From positions 1-64,000 of the forward strand of contig CAITOF010000054.1 in assembly GCA_903893945.1 (NCBI GenBank): DNA of 64,000 nucleotides, read 5' to 3'. The translations under genes were made by a program, and so were the position numbers. The notes below the pieces were generated by a model that saw nothing but the letters and a program-made list of their open reading frames with translations, ran no database searches and was not told the DNA's origin. Positions 33,994 through 41,745 of this stretch are shown piece by piece (positions within the stretch are counted from its first letter, which is position 1; every line of letters starts with the position of its first letter). This DNA comes from an uncultured Oxalobacteraceae bacterium (GTDB lineage Bacteria > Pseudomonadota > Gammaproteobacteria > Burkholderiales > Burkholderiaceae_D).

Positions 33994-34511
33994 GGGGACG
34001 TCGAGTCGATGCGACGAGTTGAGTAAATTTGAATGGCCGCAATGCAGAACGTCGACCGGCAACAATGGGCACAATCCGGTCCGTGTGAGCCAGACCGTTT
34101 TACGGTTTCACGCGGCAATTTGTGCAATGCGGAAAATGTCGATTTATCCATTTCCGACCATTTGGATAAGCCGGATAACCCGATCTGTGTTGAGGGTTGC
34201 AACACGCCAGCAAAAATTTTTCCGTTTCGTGCCTGGGACTGGTCAATCACGACATACAGGTACCGTTTATGTTTTATGGATGAAACACGGGATCTGGCTG
34301 GCGCAATTCAGCTTTTTGACACCAAAATCAGTATTTTGCGAGCTTGACTTGTCGCAGTAAATTAATACTGTGCTATTCTTTTTGTGAAGCAAGGTTACTA
34401 TCCGGTTAGCCCGTGAAATCCGGTCCGCAAAATCAGCGTGACAGGACATTTCTCAGGGGCGGCGCGGGTGCAACCCAATCTGCGCCCGAAGGGGTGCTCG
34501 GAGGGTAGACG
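33994..34511. other. Gene-free stretch and leader of the GGDEF-EAL gene
   Basis: No convincing gene is present; the longest open frames lack ribosome sites and family resemblance. A 14-bp sequence, GGCACAATCCGGTC, at 34068-34081 also occurs left of the GIY-YIG element at 33492-33505. An extended -10 promoter is at 34371-34379. About 34457-34487 can fold: GGGT (34466-34469) with ACCC (34473-34476) inside GCGC (34462-34465) with GCGC (34482-34485). It does not match the c-di-GMP riboswitch consensus that I know. Confidence 0.6.
34371..34379 (+). promoter_or_regulatory. Extended -10 promoter element
   Basis: TGCTATTCT fits an extended -10 and is followed by TTTTGT, giving the same 12-bp block as at 29697-29708. 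It lies about 205 bp upstream of the GGDEF-EAL start, leaving a long leader that contains a foldable segment and a short ORF. Confidence 0.5.
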
Positions 34512-34568
34512 ATGCTATTTGAATGTGACCCGCGGGACCTGCAAATCGCAGCCTGGCAGGTGGGCTGA
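34512..34568 (+). CDS. 18-residue leader peptide or small protein
   Basis: ATG 34512 follows an excellent ribosome site (CGGAGGGTAGACG) and opens an 18-codon frame, MLFECDPRDLQIAAWQVG, ending in TGA at 34566-34568. The stop is 16 bp before the ATG of the GGDEF-EAL gene. The strong initiation site and tight spacing suggest that it is translated, either as a regulatory leader peptide or to couple translation. It has two Trp/Cys-type rare residues but no run of one amino acid typical of attenuators. Confidence 0.5.
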   Translation: MLFECDPRDLQIAAWQVG

Positions 34569-34584
34569 TTAGGGCAGGCTGGCG

Positions 34585-36750
34585 ATGCGAAACTATCTGA
34601 CCAAAATGAAATCAGGAAGGTATTTACTCAGCAGTATCCGGGTGGAGGCCCGGTTCTGGCTGGTTCTTTTGATCGGATTCGCGGTAATCGTCGGAATTTC
34701 TGCCGATTCGATGATCAGGCTGCATTCGATTTTGATACAGGACAGGCAGGATGAGGTCAGGCATCTGCTGGAGTCCGGTTATTCCGTTCTGACGCATTTT
34801 CAGCAACTGGAACTCGAAGGAAAGCTGACCCGGGATCAGGCTCAGGAGGCGGCACGCTCGGCGGTGCGTGACATGCACTACGGTGAACATAATTACTTTT
34901 TTATCTGGGACCTGAACGGCAAAAGCATTGCACATGGTGGCAATATCCACTATGAAGGGAGGACTTTTATCGGTACCCCGGATTCGGTGCAAGAGCCGGT
35001 GGTGTCCTACATGGTCAGCCAGTTGCTGGCCGTTGCCAGCAGCCCGCAGCACGAGGGTTATTCACGGTATCAGATTCCCAAGGCGGGCAGTACGGTACCG
35101 TTGGACAAGATTGCCTATTCAAAATTATTCGTGCCCTGGCAGTGGTCTATTGGTACTGGCGCGTATGTGGATGATATTAATACAAGTTTCCGTAATCGGG
35201 TGGTGACTCGGGCCAGGACTGTGCTGATATTGCTGATTCTGGCAGGACTAGTCACTTACCTGATCGGTAATGATGTCGCCGCCGCAACGCGCCGGCTGTC
35301 GCGTAATGTTGAACGTATTGCCCGGGGTGAACTGGATCGCGATGTGCCGGGCGTCGAGCGCGCGGATGAGCTTGGTGATATGGCGCGAGCGGTGCTCGTG
35401 CTGCGTGATACCAGTCGGGAAGTCGTTGAGCTGCGCCACGATCCGCTCACCGGTCTGGCCATGCGCAAGCTGCTGAACGATCATCTTAACCTGACCCGGT
35501 TCCAGAGTGCCCGCAATGGTTATTACAACGGGCTGATTCTGATCGACATGGACAGGTTCAAACTGCTCAACGATACTCATGGCCACGATGCGGGCGATCT
35601 GCTGCTCAAAGAGGTGGCACGACGGCTCACCCACAACACGCGCAAGGGCGACACGGTGGCAAGGCTGGGCGGCGACGAATTTGTCGTCATTGCGGTGGAT
35701 CTGGCAACGGACGAGGCGACCGCATTGCGCAGTCTGGAACATATCGGCCAGAAACTGGTCAGGGTGTTGGGTGAAGTTTACCAGTTGGGCAGCATAAGTC
35801 ATGTTTCGCATGCCAGCATCGGCATCACCCTGTTCAGGGACGAGTCGATGGCGGGTGACGAACTCCTGAAGCAGGCGGATCTGGCGTTGTACAAAGCCAA
35901 ACAGGACGGTCGCAATACCTTCCGTTTTTTCGATCCGGATCTGGAATCGAAGATCCGGCGCCGAAACCAGATGGAACGCGAGCTGCACAGTGCCATTGCA
36001 ATGGGACAGATGGAGCTGCATTACCAGCCGCAGGTTGACGACCGTGGCAACATCATCGGCGCGGAAGCGCTGGTACGGTGGCGGCATCCCGAACGCGGCA
36101 TGATATCTCCTGCGCAGTTCATTCCCATGGCTGAGGAGACCGGCCTGATCGTGCCGATCGGGGAGTGGGTGCTGGAGGAGGCGTGCGACCAGTTGGTCAA
36201 CTGGTCGCAGCGGCCCGACATGAACCATCTGGTCGTTGCCGTTAATGTCAGCGCCAAACAGATGTTCGACGAGCAGTTTGTCGAAAAGGTGCGCAACATA
36301 GTGCTGTGCAGTGGTGCTAATCCTGCGCATCTGAAACTGGAACTGACCGAATCGGTGCTGGTAAAAAATATCGGCGAAGTCAAAGCAAAAATGGACCAGC
36401 TCAAGCAGTTCGGCATGGCGTTCTCACTCGACGATTTCGGTACCGGCTATGCGTCCCTGACCTACCTGAAGCAGCTCCCCTTTGACCAGATCAAAATGGA
36501 CGGCAGTTTTGTGGTGGACGTATTGAAAGACGAGCGCAGTGCCGCAATAGCCCGGCTCATGATAGACCTGGCCCGGGTCCTGAAACTGGAGGTGGTCGCA
36601 GAAGGGATAGAGACCGTGGAACAGCACGCCTGCCTGCGCGGTATGGGATGTTCAATTTTTCAGGGGTATCTGTTCAGCAAACCGGTACGACCCGACATGT
36701 TTTTTCAGCATCTCGACGGTTTCCGGCAAGCCGGCGCTGCACAGGGCTGA
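34585..36750 (+). CDS. Cache-GGDEF-EAL c-di-GMP enzyme
   Basis: A 721-residue membrane protein: membrane helix (about 24-45), periplasmic single-Cache sensor (about 48-205, with the Y-F-F-I-W-D-L-N-G-K segment), second helix (about 210-230), HAMP, GGDEF (about 285-450) and EAL (about 470-710). The GGDEF motif is intact (L-G-G-D-E-F-V). The EAL domain keeps E-A-L, N-V-S, E-L-T-E-S, D-D-F-G-T-G-Y and A-E-G-I-E-T. Both synthesis and breakdown of c-di-GMP are therefore possible, controlled by a small periplasmic ligand. Preceded by the short leader ORF. Confidence 0.93.
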   Translation: MRNYLTKMKSGRYLLSSIRVEARFWLVLLIGFAVIVGISADSMIRLHSILIQDRQDEVRHLLESGYSVLTHFQQLELEGKLTRDQAQEAARSAVRDMHYGEHNYFFIWDLNGKSIAHGGNIHYEGRTFIGTPDSVQEPVVSYMVSQLLAVASSPQHEGYSRYQIPKAGSTVPLDKIAYSKLFVPWQWSIGTGAYVDDINTSFRNRVVTRARTVLILLILAGLVTYLIGNDVAAATRRLSRNVERIARGELDRDVPGVERADELGDMARAVLVLRDTSREVVELRHDPLTGLAMRKLLNDHLNLTRFQSARNGYYNGLILIDMDRFKLLNDTHGHDAGDLLLKEVARRLTHNTRKGDTVARLGGDEFVVIAVDLATDEATALRSLEHIGQKLVRVLGEVYQLGSISHVSHASIGITLFRDESMAGDELLKQADLALYKAKQDGRNTFRFFDPDLESKIRRRNQMERELHSAIAMGQMELHYQPQVDDRGNIIGAEALVRWRHPERGMISPAQFIPMAEETGLIVPIGEWVLEEACDQLVNWSQRPDMNHLVVAVNVSAKQMFDEQFVEKVRNIVLCSGANPAHLKLELTESVLVKNIGEVKAKMDQLKQFGMAFSLDDFGTGYASLTYLKQLPFDQIKMDGSFVVDVLKDERSAAIARLMIDLARVLKLEVVAEGIETVEQHACLRGMGCSIFQGYLFSKPVRPDMFFQHLDGFRQAGAAQG

Positions 36751-37008
36751 TGTCAGCGCATGGAATCGCAAAAAGTCGATGGGGCTGAACCCGCCAGCCG
36801 GGCGGGACCGAATGGATGACTGGTGTGCGAGACAGCGCCGCTGATCCGGACTGTAGTGCCTGATAATGAGGTAAAATCGGGTGATCGGATCAGGTGACGG
36901 AACCGTTGAGTGAATCAATGGAGCCAACCAATGTCTGCATTGCCTGTCAATGTCTGATTGAAATCATTCTTTTCCGAATGATAAAGACCAAGCCAGAACG
37001 AACCAAAA

Positions 37009-37776
37009 ATGATTTTTCGCTACTTTAACCGCCTCAGCGCGGATCGCCGCAGCCAGCAGGCTGACCGGCATCTCGGGTATTCACTGGCCTTTGTCGCGGG
37101 GGCTGTCAATGCGGGTGGCTTTCTGGCAATCGGCCAATACACGTCCCACATGACTGGCATTGTCTCGACCATGGCTGACCGGCTGGCCCTGGGCGAACTG
37201 AAGCTGGCTCTTGCCGCGCTGGCTGCATGGATATCTTTTGTGCTGGGTGCGGCAAGCACGGCCGTACTGGTCAATTTTGCGCGACGGCGGCATTTGCGCA
37301 GCCAGTATGCACTGAGCCTGCTGGCGGAAGCGATTCTGTTACTGGTGTTCGGTGTCACCGGCGCTTATTTAAACGAGTTGCACGAATTCCTGGATCCGGT
37401 CACTGTACTGTTATTGTGCTTCATCATGGGACTGCAGAACGCGATCATAACCAAGGTGTCCAGTGCGGTGATCCGTACCACGCACGTGACCGGGCTGTCG
37501 ACCGATCTGGGCATCGAACTGGGCAAGCTGGTGTACATTAACCGTGACCACGACCATGATCTGGATGTGCACGCCAACCGGGACAAGCTGCTGCTGCATC
37601 TGGTGCTGATTTCATGTTTTTTCAGTGGTGGACTAACGGGTGCAATCGGGTTCAAATGGATCGGCTACAAGGCGACCATTTTCTTGTCCGTGTGGCTGAC
37701 GCTGCTGGCCTGCGGCCCGATTATCAACGACATCCGCCGCTACCTGAATAAGCCGGAAAAATCGTCGGTTCTGTAA
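37009..37776 (+). CDS. DUF1275 (YoaK-like) membrane protein
   Basis: A 255-residue inner-membrane protein with about six hydrophobic segments. The motifs G-A-V-N-A-G-G-F-L-A-I-G near the N-terminus and G-L-Q-N-A-I-I-T and H-V-T-G in the middle are characteristic of the DUF1275 family, whose transported or bound substrate is not known. It ends 63 bp before the chosen start of the DUF3095 gene and on the same strand. No regulatory site is obvious. Confidence 0.87.
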   Translation: MIFRYFNRLSADRRSQQADRHLGYSLAFVAGAVNAGGFLAIGQYTSHMTGIVSTMADRLALGELKLALAALAAWISFVLGAASTAVLVNFARRRHLRSQYALSLLAEAILLLVFGVTGAYLNELHEFLDPVTVLLLCFIMGLQNAIITKVSSAVIRTTHVTGLSTDLGIELGKLVYINRDHDHDLDVHANRDKLLLHLVLISCFFSGGLTGAIGFKWIGYKATIFLSVWLTLLACGPIINDIRRYLNKPEKSSVL

Positions 37777-37839
37777 CAAAATCGGCGGGTGCCGTTCACC
37801 GTACTGGAAAAAGCCATGGTTGATGAGGGTGTGGGTTCG

Positions 37840-39012
37840 ATGGATTTCTATCGAAACTTGGCGTCAATTCCGTCGTTTGCGGAAGCAACGCTCGGGCGTA
37901 TGCACGCCAATCTTCCTGAGGACTGGTGGGTCGTCATTGCCGATGTGACGGATTCAACCCAGGCGATCGAATCGGGTGCCTACAAGCGGGTCAACACGAT
38001 AGGCGTGGCGGCCATTGCGGCGGTTGTTAATGTCGATCGTGACGTGGATCTTCCGTTCATTTTCGGCGGTGATGGTGCCACTTTTGCCATTCCCGATGCC
38101 ATGAAATTGCCGGTCATGAACGCGTTGCGCGCGGCCCAGCAGCTGGCGCATGACAGCTTCGGACTGGATCTGAGAGTCGGTCTGGTGTCGGTGCGCGACC
38201 TGATCGGGCAGGATTTCGTGCTGCGGGTGGGCAAATTGCAGTTGTCACGATACATTATGCAACCGGTGTTGTCTGGACGCGGTTGGGAAGAAGCGGAACG
38301 GCGTGTCAAGACCCCTGACTTTCCCGGTGTGGTGCGTGTCACGCCGGACAACGGGATTGCCGACGGCAATTTTGAGGGATTCGAGTGTCGCTGGCGTGGT
38401 GTGCCAAGCATTAATGGTCACAAATTGTCGCTGCTGGTCGCCGCAACCTCGCGCGATGCCGCTGAAAATCACGACATTTATCAGCGCATTTTTGAACGGA
38501 TCGATGCGATTTATGGCGATGTCTCGACCTATCACCCGCTTCGGGTGACGCATATGCGTCTGACCCTGAACCCGCGTCTCCTGTACCACGAGTGGTGTGT
38601 GCGATCCAGTCATCTGAGTCCGCTGAGACGGATCGGTTATTTTGCCAGCATGCTGTTCAAGAATGTCGCAGGCATGGTGATTTTCCGGAGAAACATGGAC
38701 ACCGACGCCGTCAACTGGCGTGCTTATCGTCAGGATATGGTCGATAATTCAGACTTCAGAAAATTTGATGGTGTACTGCGCATGGTCATCGATGGCAGTG
38801 ATCGTCAGGCTGACGACTTTGAAGCCTATCTTGAGGGCGAATTTCGCGCGGGTCATCTGGTTTATGGCGTGCACAAATCGAGCGAAGCACTGGTGACCTG
38901 TATCGTACAATCCTACAACGGCAATCATCAGCATTTTGTCGATGGCAGCGACGGTGGCTATGCCATGGCAGCACGTGAATTCAAGCGGCGGATTGCACAA
39001 GTCAAAAAATGA
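37840..39012 (+). CDS. DUF3095 protein, nucleotidyl-cyclase-like fold possible
   Basis: A 390-residue cytoplasmic protein from the ATG at 37840 (MDFYRNLASIPSF), which matches the usual beginning of DUF3095 proteins better than the upstream GTG/ATG options at 37789 and 37816. The segment I-A-D-V-T-D-S-T, followed some 40 residues later by F-I-F-G-G-D-G-A-T, resembles the two metal- and nucleotide-binding strands of class III cyclases. The C-terminal half (about 190-390) is of unknown type. Function is not established; catalytic activity should not be assumed. Confidence 0.8.
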   Translation: MDFYRNLASIPSFAEATLGRMHANLPEDWWVVIADVTDSTQAIESGAYKRVNTIGVAAIAAVVNVDRDVDLPFIFGGDGATFAIPDAMKLPVMNALRAAQQLAHDSFGLDLRVGLVSVRDLIGQDFVLRVGKLQLSRYIMQPVLSGRGWEEAERRVKTPDFPGVVRVTPDNGIADGNFEGFECRWRGVPSINGHKLSLLVAATSRDAAENHDIYQRIFERIDAIYGDVSTYHPLRVTHMRLTLNPRLLYHEWCVRSSHLSPLRRIGYFASMLFKNVAGMVIFRRNMDTDAVNWRAYRQDMVDNSDFRKFDGVLRMVIDGSDRQADDFEAYLEGEFRAGHLVYGVHKSSEALVTCIVQSYNGNHQHFVDGSDGGYAMAAREFKRRIAQVKK

Positions 39013-39028
39013 TGCCCTGTCAATAATG

Positions 39029-41038
39029 TCAGGTGGGGCAGGGTGGGGCAGCCTGCGGGGCCACCAGGGGCATGAAAATGGTAAAGGTAGTTCGCACCCC
39101 TTCCTCGCTGCTCACCTGTATGTTGCCGCCGAGCGTGGAATTGACAATATTGAATACAATGTTCAGTCCTAGTCCACTGCCGCCTTGCCCCATCCGTGTG
39201 GTGAAGAACGGATCAAAGACACGGGGCAGGTTCTGTTTTGAAATACCTTTGCCGTTATCGGTTGCAATCAGCAGCACGTGATCGGCATCGCTCTTCATGG
39301 CCGAAATTGAAATGATCCCGGTCATTTCATCGTTGAATCCGTGGACCAGCGAGTTCAATACCAGATTTGTGATGACCTGGCCGATCGCCCCGGGATAGCT
39401 GTCCATCAGGATGTCGTCAGGAATGTCGACATTAATTTTGTGCGGCGTGCGTTTGAACTGGGGCTGAATAATCGAAACATTGTCAAGCACCGTCTTGTTC
39501 AGGTCAAAGCGGCGACGCTGGTCACTGGTCTGATCCACCGAGACCTGTTTGAAGTGGGCCACCTGCTCGATAGCGCGGTCCAGATTTCGTAACAGGATGT
39601 CCAGGCCGGTGTGAATTTTCTGGTTAAAATCCTTAAGGCGGCTTTTGGTCAGCTTGCCGACTTCAACGTCTGCTTCGAATGTCACAAGTTCATCGAGCAT
39701 ATGCGAACCGACAGTCAGACTGTTACCCAGCGGGGTGTTCAGTTCATGCGACACGCCTGCAATCAGCACACCCAGCGACGCCATTTTTTCCCGCTGGATC
39801 AATTCATCCTGCGCGCGCTGAAGTTCGTTGTGCGCGTTCTGCAGGGTGGCATTGGCGTCGGCCAGATCCTTGGTCCGGCGCGTAACCCGTGCTTCCAGTT
39901 CATCATTCAACTGCATCAGGCGTGCTTCAGCCTGTTTGCGAAACGTGATGTCTTCAACGCAGACATGCAGGTATTTGTGATTGTTACGGTAAAAGACCAT
40001 GTAGGTGACCAGCCCGTCCCACAATGTTCCATCAAGACGCCGGTACTGCAGTTCCTTGAATTCAGTCAGACCTTTGCGTGCCTTGTCATGTCGTTCCGCC
40101 AGTACGTCCAGCGCAAGCCGTCCGTCATACTGGACCGGGGCGGCGACGTCGAGTGTTGTCTTGCCGATCAAATCTTCACGTCGGGTGTAACCGTGGATTT
40201 CGGCGGCAGACTGGTTGCAGTCGATATAGCGCAATGTCTCCGGATCCAGAATCAGTTGCGGAATAGGCGATTCGTAAAACAGCTGGTTGGAGTAAGACTC
40301 CCGTTCCGCCAGGACTTCATTCTGGTCTTCAATTGTCCACAGCATGCTGTTGAACGCGGAGGCCAGTTCGCCAATTTCGTGCTTGCCGTATTCCGGTGCG
40401 CGTAATGAATAATTTTTGCTGACCACGATGGCGTTGGCGACATCACGCACCTTGGCCAGCGGTTGCGAAATTATTTTCTGCAACCGGATCGCCAGAAAAA
40501 TCGCCGCTGCCAGCGCTGCACTCAGGGCCAGCGCCAGTGACAGGGTCTGTTCCGTGTACCGTTTGACCAGCGGCTTTTGCGTCGAATTGATCTGAACCGC
40601 GCCGATCATTTCGTTGTTGGACATGACGGGTACCTGTACATGCAGCGTTTCGCCGTTAAACAGCGCGAAGTTCTGGTCGGACGGAACCAGCATGGTGCAT
40701 TTTTCGGGTTTTGTGGCTCGACTGTACTGGGCAAATGTTTCACCGTGGTCGTTGAACAGGCAGGCGGAGCCTATCTGGTCCAGATCAGAAAACGACGTCA
40801 GATTTTCGGCAGCAGTCTGGTTATCAAGAAAAGTCAATGCGGCGCTGCTTCGATTACCGATCAGCCGGGCCAGTGCGGTCAGTTCTTCGGTCAGCGCGGC
40901 CCGTGAATGTCTGCTTTCATTCAGATACAGCACGGTCGCGGAGATACCCAGCGTAATAACGCTCGTGAGCAGAATGATTGAAATGATCTGTACCCGCAGA
41001 GACAATTTGCGCAGCAGGAAGCCGGTGGGCGACTTCAT
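39029..41038 (-). CDS. Sensor histidine kinase with CHASE8-like sensor and PAS domain
   Basis: A 669-residue inner-membrane kinase: helix (about 14-36), periplasmic domain that resembles CHASE8 (A-A-L-T-F-L-D-N-Q-T-A-A-E-N-L then A-C-L-F-N-D-H-G-E), helix near 165-185, HAMP, PAS (about 250-370), coiled coil and kinase core. The acceptor His is in G-V-S-H-E-L-N-T-P-L, and the ATPase domain has N-L-V-L-N-S, D-N-G-K-G-I and S-G-L-G-L-N. It lacks a receiver and no response regulator gene is adjacent. Its ATG overlaps the stop of the YfiR-like gene (ATGA), so sensor and periplasmic partner are made together. Confidence 0.88.
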   Translation of the reverse strand: MKSPTGFLLRKLSLRVQIISIILLTSVITLGISATVLYLNESRHSRAALTEELTALARLIGNRSSAALTFLDNQTAAENLTSFSDLDQIGSACLFNDHGETFAQYSRATKPEKCTMLVPSDQNFALFNGETLHVQVPVMSNNEMIGAVQINSTQKPLVKRYTEQTLSLALALSAALAAAIFLAIRLQKIISQPLAKVRDVANAIVVSKNYSLRAPEYGKHEIGELASAFNSMLWTIEDQNEVLAERESYSNQLFYESPIPQLILDPETLRYIDCNQSAAEIHGYTRREDLIGKTTLDVAAPVQYDGRLALDVLAERHDKARKGLTEFKELQYRRLDGTLWDGLVTYMVFYRNNHKYLHVCVEDITFRKQAEARLMQLNDELEARVTRRTKDLADANATLQNAHNELQRAQDELIQREKMASLGVLIAGVSHELNTPLGNSLTVGSHMLDELVTFEADVEVGKLTKSRLKDFNQKIHTGLDILLRNLDRAIEQVAHFKQVSVDQTSDQRRRFDLNKTVLDNVSIIQPQFKRTPHKINVDIPDDILMDSYPGAIGQVITNLVLNSLVHGFNDEMTGIISISAMKSDADHVLLIATDNGKGISKQNLPRVFDPFFTTRMGQGGSGLGLNIVFNIVNSTLGGNIQVSSEEGVRTTFTIFMPLVAPQAAPPCPT

Positions 41039-41655
41039 TTTGACGTCTCACCGATAATCGAGATCGCAATTTCTACCAGCTTGGCGCTGACCTTGAGTTG
41101 TGCCTTGCGGGTTGAATTCAGGTTGATGGTCCAGCGGATTTTGCCTTCCCGGGTGACGAATCCGATGCTGATACCGGACTGTGTGGCATCGTCACTGCTG
41201 CTGACAGTCAGGATGGGCGAATCGCCCAGATTTTTGACGATGTCGCGCCATTGTGTCGACTTGCTGATGTCATTGATATAGAGGATATGACAGCTTTTGG
41301 CTTCAGTGATCGTCTGCGGGTATTTGATGAGTATGGGATGAGTCTGGTAACTGCGGTTACTCAGTGATTCAAGTACATTGCCAAACGGATTGTCGCCGAC
41401 CACGCAGATCTGGAATCCGGCACTGCTGTCTGCGAACGCACTGGCGGGCCACTCTATGAATTTACTGAAATTGTAGATGAAAACGGCTTTGAGCTGATAT
41501 TCGTTGGGGCTGTCCGCTTTCTGCGCAAAAGCCGCCTGCCAGTTGCACAGCAGTGCCAGCACCACCAGTCCGCACCCGCACGATCTGGCGCACCACGAAA
41601 AAAAACGCAGGTGCGGCTGCCGGCTTGCTGGAACAGGGTGGTTGTTAAGCATCAA
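41035..41655 (-). CDS. YfiR-like periplasmic protein (DUF4154)
   Basis: A 206-residue exported protein with a long signal peptide (ending near QAAFAQ). The mature part begins with E-Y-Q-L-K-A-V-F-I-Y-N-F-S-K-F-I-E-W-P, the hallmark of the YfiR/DUF4154 family. YfiR in Pseudomonas holds the diguanylate cyclase YfiN inactive through its periplasmic domain. Here the coupled downstream gene encodes a histidine kinase instead, and the upstream gene, 90 bp away, a TonB receptor. Confidence 0.88.
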   Translation of the reverse strand: MMLNNHPVPASRQPHLRFFSWCARSCGCGLVVLALLCNWQAAFAQKADSPNEYQLKAVFIYNFSKFIEWPASAFADSSAGFQICVVGDNPFGNVLESLSNRSYQTHPILIKYPQTITEAKSCHILYINDISKSTQWRDIVKNLGDSPILTVSSSDDATQSGISIGFVTREGKIRWTINLNSTRKAQLKVSAKLVEIAISIIGETSK

Positions 41656-41745
41656 TAATACCTTGATAAACTGTACATCGACTTACAATGCCCGGATAAA
41701 CTTCCATTATAATCCCCAAATACAATCTTTTTGGCAAGATTTGCT

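Noticed and set aside
34033-34347. 104-codon forward open frame upstream of the GGDEF-EAL gene
   Set aside because: No ribosome site, no recognisable domain, overlaps competing frames on both strands, and ends just before a promoter.
34440-34584. c-di-GMP, glycine, TPP or guanidine riboswitch
   Set aside because: The leader lacks the conserved sequence blocks that I know for these classes; only generic stems could be drawn.
40577-41057. Forward-strand open frames opposite the sensor kinase
   Set aside because: They are antisense to well-supported kinase sequence and match no family.
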